The notes: a model not told the origin generated them from the letters alone. A stretch of 64,000 nt of DNA from Pedobacter sp. L105 (GCF_009765875.1 NZ_LMUP01000001.1:211506-275505); one strand, 5' to 3'. Counted from the stretch's first letter, positions 18,287 to 28,286 are shown. Numbers and translations: made by a program.

Positions 18287-19906
18287 ATGAAAATAGCCTC
18301 TCTGCCCAATTGTTTAATAGCCTTACTTGTATGTTGCTCTTTATTTAGCTGTCAACACGATGAACAGCATACTGTAAGTGTCAATAAATTAAGGTATAAA
18401 AATATAAAAATGAAAGACCTGTTTGGGGTAAATGCCTTTGAATGGGATTTTTTACAGGATCCGCATAACCCGAATGATGGCAGCAAGGTTTATGAACCAA
18501 AAATGCAGCTGATGAAATCATTTTCTGCGGTCCGTCATTATATGGATTGGGAAAAGCTGGAAGATACACAGGGAACTTATTCTTTTAATCCTACTAAAAG
18601 AGGTGGATGGAATTATGATGCTGTTTATGCAAGATGTAAGCAAGAGGGAATAACAGTATTGGTTTGTATGAAAAATACTCCCGACTGGCTATATAAAACT
18701 TATCCGGCAGGAAAGCAGGATGCGGATGATATTCCGGTAAAATATGGTTCCAATAGGGAAGACCCAAAATCCTATATCGCTCAGGCCCGTGCAATTTATC
18801 AGTTTGCCGCCAGATATGGATCTAACAAAAATATTGATACTACAGGTATCCATTTAAATCACCAGCCGCGCTGGTCTGGTGATCAGATAAATAAAATAAA
18901 GGTTGGATTGAACCTGGTTAAATATGTAGAATGTAATAATGAACCTGATAAATGGTGGAAAGGTAAAAGGGCCCAGCAGACAGGCAGGGAGTATGCGGCT
19001 AATCTTTCAGCTTTTTATGATGGCAATAAAGGTAAACTGGGTAAAAATGTAGGGGTTAAAGCGGCCGACCCGAATATGAAGGTTGTGATGGGTGGACTGG
19101 CCAAAGCCGACGTAAAGTTTGTGCATGAAATGATTGACTGGTGTAAAGAAAACCGGGGGTTGAAACCAGATGGAAGTGTAGACCTATGTTTTGATGTAGT
19201 TAATTTTCACATGTATTCCAACGATAATATTGGCTGGTATGATAAATTGAAATATAAATTTAAATCTAAAAAAAGCGGTGTAGCCCCTGAAACAAATTCT
19301 ATGGGTGAAATGGCTGATAGTTTTGTAGCCTTAGCTGGGGAGTTAGGGAAAAATATGGAGGTGTGGACCACGGAAACGGGCTATGACCTTAGAGATGGAA
19401 GTATTCAGGGTGTAAAAACTATAGAGGGAAAATCGGCGATGCTTACACAGGCGGATTGGATTTTAAGAACTTCTTTAATGTATGCCAGGCATGGTATTAA
19501 TCGTGTGTTTTTCTATGAGGCTTATGATTCTGATGCTCCGGGATCTGATTCAAAGAATCCTTTTGGAACTTCCGGTTTGTTAAACGAGGGTAGCAGGCGC
19601 CCGTCAGCAGATTATCTTTTGCAGGTAACTAAACTGATGGGAGAATATGTCTATGACAATACGGTTAGCCAAGATCCCGCTGTTGATATCTATAAGTTCA
19701 GGGATAAAACGATGTATGTATTGGTAGTGCCTGATGAAAATGACAGAAGGGAAGATTATACACTCAACCTGAAAAAGGCAAAAAAAGCACGTATCTATAC
19801 ACTCCAGCCTGGTGCCAATGCCATGACTTTTAAAGATTATGAAACTTCCCATGGCAATTTAACTGTACATGTAACTGAGACACCTGTTTTTGTAGAGGCG
19901 CTGTAA
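18287..19906 (+). CDS. Secreted lipoprotein glycoside hydrolase, clan GH-A-like
   Basis: A 539-residue protein with a lipoprotein signal (LLVCCSLFSC, Cys near residue 22). The catalytic barrel spans about residues 45-450. VECNNEPDKWW carries the NEP acid/base Glu and EVWTTETGYD the likely nucleophile Glu near residue 365, as in clan GH-A (families such as GH5 and GH39). FFYEAYDSDAPG at the eighth strand and a small C-terminal beta-domain follow. It probably trims or degrades a polysaccharide at the cell surface. The family number cannot be fixed by eye. It converges on the deacetylase-like gene with one base between stop codons. Confidence 0.75.
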   Translation: MKIASLPNCLIALLVCCSLFSCQHDEQHTVSVNKLRYKNIKMKDLFGVNAFEWDFLQDPHNPNDGSKVYEPKMQLMKSFSAVRHYMDWEKLEDTQGTYSFNPTKRGGWNYDAVYARCKQEGITVLVCMKNTPDWLYKTYPAGKQDADDIPVKYGSNREDPKSYIAQARAIYQFAARYGSNKNIDTTGIHLNHQPRWSGDQINKIKVGLNLVKYVECNNEPDKWWKGKRAQQTGREYAANLSAFYDGNKGKLGKNVGVKAADPNMKVVMGGLAKADVKFVHEMIDWCKENRGLKPDGSVDLCFDVVNFHMYSNDNIGWYDKLKYKFKSKKSGVAPETNSMGEMADSFVALAGELGKNMEVWTTETGYDLRDGSIQGVKTIEGKSAMLTQADWILRTSLMYARHGINRVFFYEAYDSDAPGSDSKNPFGTSGLLNEGSRRPSADYLLQVTKLMGEYVYDNTVSQDPAVDIYKFRDKTMYVLVVPDENDRREDYTLNLKKAKKARIYTLQPGANAMTFKDYETSHGNLTVHVTETPVFVEAL

Positions 19907-19907
19907 A

Positions 19908-21440
19908 TTAAAATTTAATAGGCTGCCCTGCATAATTGCAAACGTGCATTTTATGGTTGCCTGTTTGTATAGCGTCTCCCAGCTGCATACGGTAAAATAA
20001 TGTTTGAGGTGACTGAACTGTATTCAGCAGGTGCAACTGCCATGTTTTGCCGTCGCCGCTTAATGAAATTACTTTATTTCCAGGAACGTCATAACCTTCT
20101 ATTTTAGATTGTGTAACCGGTTTATCGTACAAGAGCAGTATGATTTTTCCCTTTGCAACAATACTGGTGATTTGCGGAGGCAGCGCATCCTGATATGGAT
20201 CAATTACTTTAGAACGGTCTGTTTTATAAATATTTATTAAGCCGGTTAAAGGATTAAAAGTAATATCATTGCTACCCTGTCCGTGTACGGTACTGATAGT
20301 TCCACCGGTAATTTTAAGGCTTAGATTTCTTGAAACTACATTAGGATCTACATTTTTCATATCCAGGATGATGATGAATTTTTTTGTAGCCGCGTCATAA
20401 TGTTTGGAAATGACAATTACAGCTGCCTTGGTTTGTTCATAATTCATCAGGTCTTTGGAAGAAGTGATCCATGCGCTGTCATGGTTCCCCGGGTGGTTCT
20501 GAATATAGGTTAGGAAAGCGAAGAAATTATCGGGAGCATCTTTACTCTCTTTAAATGGTCCATGGCTAAAAGCCGCTCCGATTGGTTTTTTGCCTGTATT
20601 TGAACCACTAAATATCTCGTCTATAAAATTTTCGGAAACTTTTAGCTCGGCACTGTTCCATTGGTCACCCAGGTTATATCTTGAAACCAATACTTTATTG
20701 AAATTCTGTGTAGTCATGGGAATAAAACTTCCCCATGAAATATTTTGGTTCCCAGGGTCGTTGTTTCCATCAGGAACGGGCTCTCCGAATTGTGACGTGA
20801 TTAAATGATAACCCAATTGCAGACCGCTTGTTACATAACCTTCATCATTCGATGGGACTGCAATCTCTGTCATTCTATAGTGAGTATGTGTCCACATATT
20901 TTTTTCCGCATCTTTAATGGCTTTTAACTTGTCTGTACCACCATGAAAAAGCGAATGGTTCATGAAAGCATGTCCTTTAGCAATGATTTGATTGATCTGA
21001 TCCCAGCTAGTTACGTTTTCCAGGTCGGTGGTATGACCTTCGTTGGGATTAATGGCAAATGAGTATTTATAGCCTATTTTTTTTCCTGTGCCGTCTGTAT
21101 AAGTAAAACCAGGATAAGTTTTACCATTGACCACACCACCGCTTAAAATCTTCAGCACCATGGTATAGTCTGTTATGGAGGCATCATCTTTCATCAGCAT
21201 CAAACCTTTATTCTTATCATATGGCAGATCTGTAAAATAGAAATCGGGCTTAATGGCTTTTTTCATCTCTATTTCCAGCCTCACATATCTTGCCGTATCC
21301 CCCAAGGGAAGTTTTGGGGCAATATATATTGAAGCCGTTTCTTTAGCTGCTCCTGCAGGAAGAGGATGATTGCAATACGGGATGTGCGCACTTACCAGTA
21401 CAACAACATATTTTAATGCTTTGTGAAGCGTATGTAGCAT
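19908..21440 (-). CDS. Polysaccharide deacetylase-like (NodB/CE4 fold) exported protein
   Basis: A 510-residue minus-strand protein with a hydrophobic N-terminus (KYVVVLVSAHIPY) that may be a signal. The NodB motifs are seen as MLMKDDASITDY (metal Asp pair near residue 88) and NHSLFHGG, an exact H-S-x-x-H zinc site, followed by an EIAVPSNDEGY segment. The C-terminal part (about 350-510) is beta-rich and may bind sugar. CE4 enzymes remove N- or O-acetyl groups, fitting a locus with two acyltransferases. It is the last gene of the NRPS operon, 78 bp after the hydrolase. Confidence 0.65.
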   Translation of the reverse strand: MLHTLHKALKYVVVLVSAHIPYCNHPLPAGAAKETASIYIAPKLPLGDTARYVRLEIEMKKAIKPDFYFTDLPYDKNKGLMLMKDDASITDYTMVLKILSGGVVNGKTYPGFTYTDGTGKKIGYKYSFAINPNEGHTTDLENVTSWDQINQIIAKGHAFMNHSLFHGGTDKLKAIKDAEKNMWTHTHYRMTEIAVPSNDEGYVTSGLQLGYHLITSQFGEPVPDGNNDPGNQNISWGSFIPMTTQNFNKVLVSRYNLGDQWNSAELKVSENFIDEIFSGSNTGKKPIGAAFSHGPFKESKDAPDNFFAFLTYIQNHPGNHDSAWITSSKDLMNYEQTKAAVIVISKHYDAATKKFIIILDMKNVDPNVVSRNLSLKITGGTISTVHGQGSNDITFNPLTGLINIYKTDRSKVIDPYQDALPPQITSIVAKGKIILLLYDKPVTQSKIEGYDVPGNKVISLSGDGKTWQLHLLNTVQSPQTLFYRMQLGDAIQTGNHKMHVCNYAGQPIKF

Positions 21441-21518
21441 TTACAATTTTTATTTATACTACTAATATAAGTTCATTTGGATGAAATTACGATGATGGTT
21501 TAGGATATTCGAGCTTAA

Positions 21519-22346
21519 TTAATATGTATTTGTTTTCTGATAATCACTGCTGAAAAAATTATTGACATAATGTTCAAATTTCCATCGGTGTTCAAATAGG
21601 GTTCCGTGACCCGAATTGTCAAGAATCCATAGATTTGCCTGAGGAATATTTTTATAGATAGCGGTAAGATGGTCTTTTCTGATCATATCATGATCACCAC
21701 CCATTACTAAAACCGGGCATTTTATATGATGGAGTGATGAAAGCGTGATATGAGGCTGATCCCAGTCTAACATGAAAAACTTCCAGTCCTCTTTTTCCTG
21801 AGCTGTTTTTCTTGGATTGTTAACGGTTAGCGTATATTTTTTATTTTCTTCTTCCCATATTTTAGGATCTATAGCGGTAGAATCGGGCCACAGATTCGGG
21901 CCGGAGGCAGCGATCTTTTTCACTTTTTCAGGGTGGCGCATAGCCATCAGTAATGCGTTAATGCCGCCGTCACTCCAGCCGATGATATAAGCCGAATCGA
22001 TATGCAAGGTATCCAGTAAGGCGGCATAATCATCGGCCATCATTTCAAAACTTAAAGAATCTTTACTGTCGTAAGAATTACCCTGAGAACGGCCATCAGC
22101 AACGATTACCTGATAATGGTCTGAAAAATAGGGAATGATACCTGCAAATGTTTTAATGCTGCCTTCATTTCCGTGGATCATTAACATCGGCTTTCCTGTG
22201 CCATAAGTCTCACAATACATCTTAAATCCGCGGATATTATAATATCTGCCTGCTTTTTTGTTATTTCCATAGGAAGGAGGGCTACACCCTGATATGATGA
22301 TTAATACGGATAAACAGCAAAAAAGCACGACAGTAATCTTTATCAT
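21519..22346 (-). CDS. Alpha/beta hydrolase lipoprotein
   Basis: A 275-residue protein with a lipobox (LIIISGC, Cys near residue 21). The fold shows the oxyanion region MLMIHGNEGSIKTF, the nucleophile elbow GWSDGG (Ser), the acid in GGDHDMI and the final His in NSGHGTLFE, a full catalytic triad. Such proteins are esterases or peptidases; here the substrate may be an ester on the polymer or a product of the upstream NRPS (inference). It follows the GT14 gene by 20 bp in the minus-strand operon. Confidence 0.82.
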   Translation of the reverse strand: MIKITVVLFCCLSVLIIISGCSPPSYGNNKKAGRYYNIRGFKMYCETYGTGKPMLMIHGNEGSIKTFAGIIPYFSDHYQVIVADGRSQGNSYDSKDSLSFEMMADDYAALLDTLHIDSAYIIGWSDGGINALLMAMRHPEKVKKIAASGPNLWPDSTAIDPKIWEEENKKYTLTVNNPRKTAQEKEDWKFFMLDWDQPHITLSSLHHIKCPVLVMGGDHDMIRKDHLTAIYKNIPQANLWILDNSGHGTLFEHRWKFEHYVNNFFSSDYQKTNTY

Positions 22347-22366
22347 ATGATTTTTTAATTATTTAG

Positions 22367-23230
22367 TTACTCCTTGTATTCATTGATGTCAGCCAGTTGA
22401 TCCAGATAATCCAGTATCTCACTATCCACTTCAGCGCTAAACTTACGGGCATAAAATTTACCTGAGTCTGCTAATATTTTTTTATCCTGTATGGTTAGTG
22501 TTTTTGGTCTTGAGCCGCCTTTATCAAACCTGATATAGCGCAGGTGATCATTTACGATCGTATCTTTCAGCTTTGAATTTAACAGAATGGTTTGAAAAAC
22601 CAGTTCATCAACACCCCATGTCATCCTGAAAAACCTTCTTACTGCATTATTCTTTTTTAGATAATCGAGAGTGTATCTGATGCATTCCGGAGTCATGGTA
22701 AGCCATTGGGAAAAACCATAGGGTTCTAATTTATTGGGTAATTTCCGGTCTGGCAGGAAACGGTTCATTAAAGACTGAACCTGGAATTTAAGAGGCAAAT
22801 TGTAATCCCCAAGGTTGTATTTGGTAAACCTGGATTTTGATTCCTGCCATTCACTATCAATATGGCGGAAGCGCATAAATGTTTTATCAGCATGTGCGAA
22901 CAGGAATTTTTGGATCGTACCTGCGCTTTTAAGTGGATAATCCACACCACTCAGCAAATTGATATGGCTATAAGCTTTTCCCGTTTCCAATATTTCTTCA
23001 AAGCTCTTTAAGGTGGCTTTGACCATGCTGTAATCGCCCCATATAATAGCCGTTCTGTTGCTGATGAAATAAACATTTTCCAATGCTTTCAGATGCAGGA
23101 ATGGGGTCAGGTCTTTTTTCTTGTCCAGATGGATGTAAATATCTGTATCTGTGTAAATGAGACGTTTGATTAGACGTTCCAATTGTAGTTGATTGTCGTG
23201 GGCAAGAATTAAATGTGCTAATCTCATCAT
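22367..23230 (-). CDS. GT14 (core-2/I-branching type) glycosyltransferase
   Basis: A 287-residue protein opening RLAHLILAHDNQLQLERL and TDIYIHLDKKKD, followed by HINLLSGVDYPLKS, FSQWLTMTPECIRY and MTWGVDELVFQTIL. The overall pattern and length match the other GT14 protein at 12096-12965, so the two are paralogues. It begins 21 bp after the NRPS gene and is almost certainly co-transcribed with it. That pairing suggests that its sugar product is linked to the amino acid carried by the NRPS, but this is inference. Confidence 0.83.
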   Translation of the reverse strand: MMRLAHLILAHDNQLQLERLIKRLIYTDTDIYIHLDKKKDLTPFLHLKALENVYFISNRTAIIWGDYSMVKATLKSFEEILETGKAYSHINLLSGVDYPLKSAGTIQKFLFAHADKTFMRFRHIDSEWQESKSRFTKYNLGDYNLPLKFQVQSLMNRFLPDRKLPNKLEPYGFSQWLTMTPECIRYTLDYLKKNNAVRRFFRMTWGVDELVFQTILLNSKLKDTIVNDHLRYIRFDKGGSRPKTLTIQDKKILADSGKFYARKFSAEVDSEILDYLDQLADINEYKE

Positions 23231-23251
23231 ATTATTATGCCGTGTTCATCA

Positions 23252-25855
23252 TTACAGTAGTTGGATTTTGTTTAATCTTTGTTGCAATACTTCTGCCAAA
23301 ACTTTATCATTGGGTGCGCTGAACATTTCTTTATGATCGCCAGGCACATTGAAAACGCTTACTCCTTTGGTCGCATATTTTCCCCATCCCAGATATTTAG
23401 GATCGTCTACATAATACATTCTGGTACCAGCCCTGAATAAATCAATTTTAACATCCAGAGGTTTTATTTTGTAATTATAAAATGCAGCGTATAAGCGTTT
23501 TACAATTTCCTGCATAAAATCTGGCAGCTCATTAGAGTCATAGACTTCCAATAAACCTTTTTTGCTGACAGGGAGGTTTAATTTCTGCGTATAATACGCT
23601 TTAAGGTATTCCATAGTCAGCACAGGATGAGTAAGTAATGTATTTGTCCTGAAGAAAAGTTTATGAACTTGTCTGCTAACCTTTACAGCTATTTTTTTTG
23701 CCGTAGGGTATTGATGGGTTGGATATTGAATATTGGTATCGAACATACCCAAAAAGCATACTTCTTTCCCCATCTTTTTTAACTGTCTGGCCATTTCGAA
23801 GGCTATAACTCCTCCAAAAGAGTAACCTGCTATAGCATAGGGGCCTGAGGGATTATGTTTAATAATCTCGCGGATATAAAATTCGGCAATAGCCTCCATA
23901 TTATCCAATGGTTCAACAGTACCATCTAGCCCAACTGCCTGCAATCCGTACACAGGCTGGTCGGGGTCTAAATTCGAAACCATACTGTATAAATTCAATA
24001 TGTTTAAGCCAATGCCGTGCACAATATACAAGGGCGGCTTAGTTCCTTCAGGTTTAATTGCGGCAAGTGATTTATAGGGTGAATCTGGCTTGTCATTTTC
24101 CAGATAAGTAGCAAGCTGTTTAATGGTAGGACATCCGATCAGGATGGATAGCGGGATTCTTTTTCCCAGCTGTTTTTCAATCTGTACCATTATTTTAACA
24201 GCAATCAGCGAATCTATTCCTAACTCAAAAAAGTTATCATTGATACTGATTTCACTCAGCGCTATATTCTGAAGGCAAATTTTCGTTAACAGGACTTCCA
24301 TCTCTGTATTTGGAGACTTAAATTCATGGAGACCCGGTTCTCTGAGAATAGGATCAGGTAGTGATTTCCTGTCTACCTTTCCATTTGCCATGAGTGGAAT
24401 AGCAGGGATAACCATATAGTTATCCGGCATCATATATTCCGGGATAACTTTTTTTAGTTCTTCCTTCCATCCTTTTATGCGTTCTGCATTCCTTGTAGCA
24501 TCTGCGTTATAGTCTGAAACGATGTAAGCAACCAGGTGCATATTTTCCAGTGCATCTTTGAAGAGTACAACAATAGCCTCTTTAATATGATCCAGGTTTT
24601 TTAACTTGAATTCGATCTCTTCAGTTTCAATGCGGTAGCCCCGGATCTTTATCTGGTGATCAATCCTGCCCAGGCAGTGTATCTCCCCGTTTTCCAGCCA
24701 TTTTCCAAGATCGCCGGTTTTATACATTTTCTCACCCGCTATTGTCGAAAAGGTATTGTCAATGAATTTTTCTTCTGTTAGATCTGGTTTATTGATATAG
24801 CCAAGGGCAACACCGGCACCGGCTATACAAATTTCACCAACTTCACCATTGGGCACTTCTTTTTGATGTTCGTCCAGGATATACACCTGTGTATTTAAAA
24901 TAGGTTTTCCTATCGTGATGATTTCATCATTGAGGGTTACCTGTTTAATGATAGAATAAATGGTGGTTTCTGTAGGGCCATACATGTTCCATAAGGAATT
25001 GCATTTACCCAGGAGTTTTCTGGCGAGATCTTTTGCCATAGCTTCTCCACCGCAGAAAACTTTTATCGAAAGAGGTTCATCCCATCCGGCTTCCAGCATC
25101 ATGCGCCACATAAAAGGGGTTCCCTGCATAATGGTCACCTGCTCGGCTTTAGCGAGTTCCAATAAAGAACGGCCATCTTTAGCTGCCTGGGCTTCTGCAA
25201 TGATCATGGTAGCACCACTAATCAGGGGGAGAAATACCTCCAGCTCAGCAATATCAAAGGAAATTGTAGTAGTGGCCAGAATAATATCATCACTATTCAT
25301 TCCCGGTTCCTGCTGTACGCTCAGTAGCAGGTTCAGTAAGCTGGAATGTTTAACTTGCACACCTTTTGGGTTCCCAGTTGATCCGGAAGTGTATAATATA
25401 TAAGCAAGACTATCTGCTGGAATCTCTATTTCTAAGTTTTCAACCGGATATTTTTCATAAATCCCCCTTATTTCCTCCAGAGTGATCACCTCTGTTTCTG
25501 GCCGATATTTGTCGCGGAAGTTCTCTGAAGTGACTAAAACTGTTGCCCCGGCATCTTTGAGCATATAGTTGATACGTTCAATCGGGAAATTATAATCAAT
25601 AGGTAAATACGTTGCACCGACTTTTATCAAGGCAAGCAATGTGATAGGTAAAGATGCAGATCTTTCAACCGCTACACCAACCATATCTCCTGGTTTGATG
25701 TTTCGTTCTATAAAATAGTGAGCGAGCTGATTGGCAATTTCATTGACTGTTTTATAGGTGAACGTCCTTGAACCATGTTTAATTGCAACTTTATCGGGCG
25801 ACTTGACCGACTGAGCGTCTATTAATTGGTCAAGTCTATATATATTTTTATGCAC
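23252..25855 (-). CDS. Single-module NRPS: adenylation-thiolation-thioesterase, glycine-like code
   Basis: An 867-residue enzyme with a GTG start. The A domain (about 1-520) has ILYTSGSTGNPKG (A3), FDIAELEVFLPL (A4), NMYGPTETTIYS (A5), YKTGDLGKW (A7), GRIDHQIKIRGYRIE (A8) and NGKVDRKSLP (A10 Lys). The carrier domain follows with FFELGIDSLIAVKI (Ser for phosphopantetheine), then a thioesterase with GYSFGG and GDHKEMF. There is no condensation domain. By hand alignment to PheA the ten pocket residues read D-I-L-Q-F-G-M-I-Y-K, close to the glycine consensus D-I-L-Q-L-G-L-I-W-K. A Sfp-type transferase is at 28287-28982. It heads an operon with GT14, hydrolase and deacetylase genes. The product is unknown. 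Confidence 0.88.
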   Translation of the reverse strand: MHKNIYRLDQLIDAQSVKSPDKVAIKHGSRTFTYKTVNEIANQLAHYFIERNIKPGDMVGVAVERSASLPITLLALIKVGATYLPIDYNFPIERINYMLKDAGATVLVTSENFRDKYRPETEVITLEEIRGIYEKYPVENLEIEIPADSLAYILYTSGSTGNPKGVQVKHSSLLNLLLSVQQEPGMNSDDIILATTTISFDIAELEVFLPLISGATMIIAEAQAAKDGRSLLELAKAEQVTIMQGTPFMWRMMLEAGWDEPLSIKVFCGGEAMAKDLARKLLGKCNSLWNMYGPTETTIYSIIKQVTLNDEIITIGKPILNTQVYILDEHQKEVPNGEVGEICIAGAGVALGYINKPDLTEEKFIDNTFSTIAGEKMYKTGDLGKWLENGEIHCLGRIDHQIKIRGYRIETEEIEFKLKNLDHIKEAIVVLFKDALENMHLVAYIVSDYNADATRNAERIKGWKEELKKVIPEYMMPDNYMVIPAIPLMANGKVDRKSLPDPILREPGLHEFKSPNTEMEVLLTKICLQNIALSEISINDNFFELGIDSLIAVKIMVQIEKQLGKRIPLSILIGCPTIKQLATYLENDKPDSPYKSLAAIKPEGTKPPLYIVHGIGLNILNLYSMVSNLDPDQPVYGLQAVGLDGTVEPLDNMEAIAEFYIREIIKHNPSGPYAIAGYSFGGVIAFEMARQLKKMGKEVCFLGMFDTNIQYPTHQYPTAKKIAVKVSRQVHKLFFRTNTLLTHPVLTMEYLKAYYTQKLNLPVSKKGLLEVYDSNELPDFMQEIVKRLYAAFYNYKIKPLDVKIDLFRAGTRMYYVDDPKYLGWGKYATKGVSVFNVPGDHKEMFSAPNDKVLAEVLQQRLNKIQLL

Positions 25856-26192
25856 AAAATTCTTTTTAAGATTTATTGGGGAAAATATCCAGATGTTACT
25901 AATTTATAAAAAATTCGATAATTAGTTCGTATCATTTATAAGACCATTTCATTTGTAGTTAAAGCAAAAGTATACTGTCATTTTACATCTATCGGTGTTG
26001 GCATACTTTTATAAGTAACACTTATTAATTTTACTACAAAATCACTTTTTTAATGTATATTGATAATATCATGCCAAACATATTTGTATAATTTTCATCG
26101 CTTATTAATCCGATATTAATGCTTTTTTAATCGTTTTCTAATCTTTTCGGAATCTAATAATATTCAAATGAAAATATATACTTTTACTTTAG
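25856..26192. other. 337-bp divergent intergenic region with candidate promoters
   Basis: Spacer between the NRPS operon (minus) and the GT2 pair (plus). On the minus strand TACTTTTG (25965-25972) and TATGTTTG (26075-26082) both fit TAnnTTTG; the first gives a leader of about 100 bases to the GTG. On the plus strand only TACTTTTA (26179-26186) lies just before ATG 26193. No -33 box is clear for any of these. No other gene is seen. Confidence 0.35.
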
Positions 26193-27104
26193 ATGAAGCG
26201 TATCTCCATAATTACTGTTAATTTTAATCAGCCCAAAGTTACCCTTGATTTTTTAAAATCAATTAAACTTTATACAGTTCAAAAAGAGGTGGAAGTAATT
26301 ATTGTTGACAATGGAAGCCGTGAGGATTGTGGTGCTCAGTTTGTAGAGGAATATCCCGGATTGGTGTACCTCCGTTCTGAACTCAACCTGGGTTTTGCAG
26401 GTGGGAACAATCTGGGAATTAAAGTTGCTAAGGGAGAATATCTGTTGCTGCTAAATAATGACACAGAAATCACCGCTAATTTACTTTCCGAACTAAGCGC
26501 TGAACTGGATGCGCATCCTGAGATTGGGATGGTCTCACCTTTACTACTATATTTTGATGCTCCTGATGTAATTCAATATGCAGGATTTACCGAAATGAAT
26601 TACGTTACCTGCAGAAATAAAGGGATAGGGAGTATGGAAATTAACAAAGGACAGTATGATAATGACAGCAGGGAAACAGCTTTTTGTCATGGTGCTGCGA
26701 TGATGTGCCGCAGAAAAGATCTGGATACGATAGGTTTGATGGAAGAACAGTTTTTCCTTTATTATGAGGAACTGGACTGGTGTGAAAAATTTAGAAGAGC
26801 GGGTAAAAAAATCTGGTTTACAGGCCGCACATCCGTATATCATAAGGAATCCATGAGTGTAGGTAAAGAAAGTATCATTAAAACTTACTTTATGACCAGG
26901 AACAGGATGCTCTATATCAGAAGAAATACGAGTTGGGTAAATGCATTTGTTTTTAGCTTGTACTTCATCTTGCTTGCCTGCCCGAAACAGCTATTAATAT
27001 ATCTTAAAAAAGGCAGGGGAGATTTAGCAAAGTGGTTATATAAAGGTATATTATGGAACCTCACCCATTCAAAGAATAGTACCAATTTAGGATTTAAAAT
27101 TTAA
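26193..27104 (+). CDS. Family 2 glycosyltransferase (rhamnosyltransferase-like)
   Basis: A 303-residue GT-A enzyme with ISIITVNFNQPKVTLDFL, VEVIIVDNGS, the LNLGFAGGNNLGIKVAKGEY motif and LLNNDTEI as DxD, the pattern of WbbL/RfbF-type enzymes. The C-terminal FFLYYEELDWCEKFRRAGKK matches the acceptor region of that group. A short hydrophobic stretch near residues 248-270 may anchor it. It is followed after 6 bp by a second GT2 gene, so the two form an operon. Confidence 0.85.
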   Translation: MKRISIITVNFNQPKVTLDFLKSIKLYTVQKEVEVIIVDNGSREDCGAQFVEEYPGLVYLRSELNLGFAGGNNLGIKVAKGEYLLLLNNDTEITANLLSELSAELDAHPEIGMVSPLLLYFDAPDVIQYAGFTEMNYVTCRNKGIGSMEINKGQYDNDSRETAFCHGAAMMCRRKDLDTIGLMEEQFFLYYEELDWCEKFRRAGKKIWFTGRTSVYHKESMSVGKESIIKTYFMTRNRMLYIRRNTSWVNAFVFSLYFILLACPKQLLIYLKKGRGDLAKWLYKGILWNLTHSKNSTNLGFKI

Positions 27105-27110
27105 GTTTTC

Positions 27111-28277
27111 ATGATTATAATTTTCTGGATCAGCATTTTTCTGATCGTTTATACCTTTGTTGGTTACGGTTTTATTTTATTTCTGCTGGTAAAAATCAAG
27201 CGTTTATTTAGTAAGCCATTTTTATTTAAAACAGAGGCTATTCTGCCTACCGTTACCGTCCTCATCGCAGCTTATAATGAAGAAGATATCATTGCAGAGA
27301 AAATTACCAATACCCTGGAACTGAATTATCCTAAAGATAAGATACAGGTGATTTTTATTACTGACGGCTCTTCAGACCGTACAGCGGAGATCATCAAAGA
27401 TTTTGATGAAGTTACTTTATTGCACCAGGACCAGCGTTCTGGTAAAATGGCTGCTATAAAAAGGGCCATTCCTTTTATTGAGGGGAATATTACTGTTTTT
27501 ACAGATGCCAATACATTTTTAAATAAAGACGCTATTCTGGAACTGGTAAAACATTATCAGAACGCCAAAGTTGGTGCTGTAGCGGGTGAAAAAAGAATCC
27601 TGGTAGAGGAGACAGCAGATGCAAGTTCGGCAGGAGAGGGTTTCTACTGGAAATATGAATCGAAGCTAAAAAAATGGGATTATGAGCTCTACTCCAATGT
27701 TGGTGCTGCAGGAGAATTGTTCAGTATCCGCACTTCCCTTTATCAGCCTGTAGAAAGTGATACCATTATCGATGATCATATGATAGCCATGCGTATTGCA
27801 GAAAAGGGTTATATCATTGCTTATGAACCGGAGGCCTATGCAATGGAAACCGCATCGGCTGATGTAAAAGAAGAACTCAAAAGGAAGATCAGGATAGCTG
27901 CGGGTGGTATACAATCAATTTTACGTTTAAAACAAGCTGCGAACCCATTTCATAATCCGGTTTTTACTTTTCAATATATTAGTCATAGAGTATTGAGGTG
28001 GACAATCACACCTTTTCTTTTATTCCTTGTATTTATCCTGAATGCTGTTATTGCTTTTGAAACACAGTCTGCATTTTATACCCTGTTTTTTATTCTGCAG
28101 GTTTGCTTTTACGCACTTAGTTTAATTGGCTTGTATTTTGAAAGCAGAAACATACGGGTGAAAGCACTTTTTATTCCCTATTATTTTTGTGTGATGAACT
28201 ATGCTGTGCTGGCAGGAATTATCAGGTATTATAAAAAGAATCAAAGTGCTGCCTGGGAGAAATCTAAAAGAAAATAA
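27111..28277 (+). CDS. Membrane family 2 glycosyltransferase (polymer synthase-like)
   Basis: A 388-residue protein with one N-terminal helix (residues 3-22), a GT-A domain with TVLIAAYNEEDIIAEKI, ITDGSSDRTAEII, FTDANT (DxD) and DDHMIAMRIAEKGY, and an RKIRIAAGG segment in the position of the QxxRW motif. Three C-terminal helices lie at about 295-375. The layout is that of hyaluronan- or poly-GlcNAc-synthase-like enzymes, with a degenerate QxxRW. It converges on the phosphopantetheinyl transferase, 9 bp apart. Confidence 0.82.
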   Translation: MIIIFWISIFLIVYTFVGYGFILFLLVKIKRLFSKPFLFKTEAILPTVTVLIAAYNEEDIIAEKITNTLELNYPKDKIQVIFITDGSSDRTAEIIKDFDEVTLLHQDQRSGKMAAIKRAIPFIEGNITVFTDANTFLNKDAILELVKHYQNAKVGAVAGEKRILVEETADASSAGEGFYWKYESKLKKWDYELYSNVGAAGELFSIRTSLYQPVESDTIIDDHMIAMRIAEKGYIIAYEPEAYAMETASADVKEELKRKIRIAAGGIQSILRLKQAANPFHNPVFTFQYISHRVLRWTITPFLLFLVFILNAVIAFETQSAFYTLFFILQVCFYALSLIGLYFESRNIRVKALFIPYYFCVMNYAVLAGIIRYYKKNQSAAWEKSKRK

Positions 28278-28286
28278 ACCGGGTTC

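Noticed and set aside
24960..25403. 147-codon plus-strand frame inside the NRPS gene
   Set aside because: It is the antisense shadow of the conserved A3-A5 region; the NRPS motifs on the other strand are unequivocal.
23252..25855. Fungal-type A-T-TE quinone synthetase (atromentin-like)
   Set aside because: The domain order is the same, but the pocket begins with Asp, which binds an alpha-amino group, and matches the glycine-type code rather than aryl keto acid codes.
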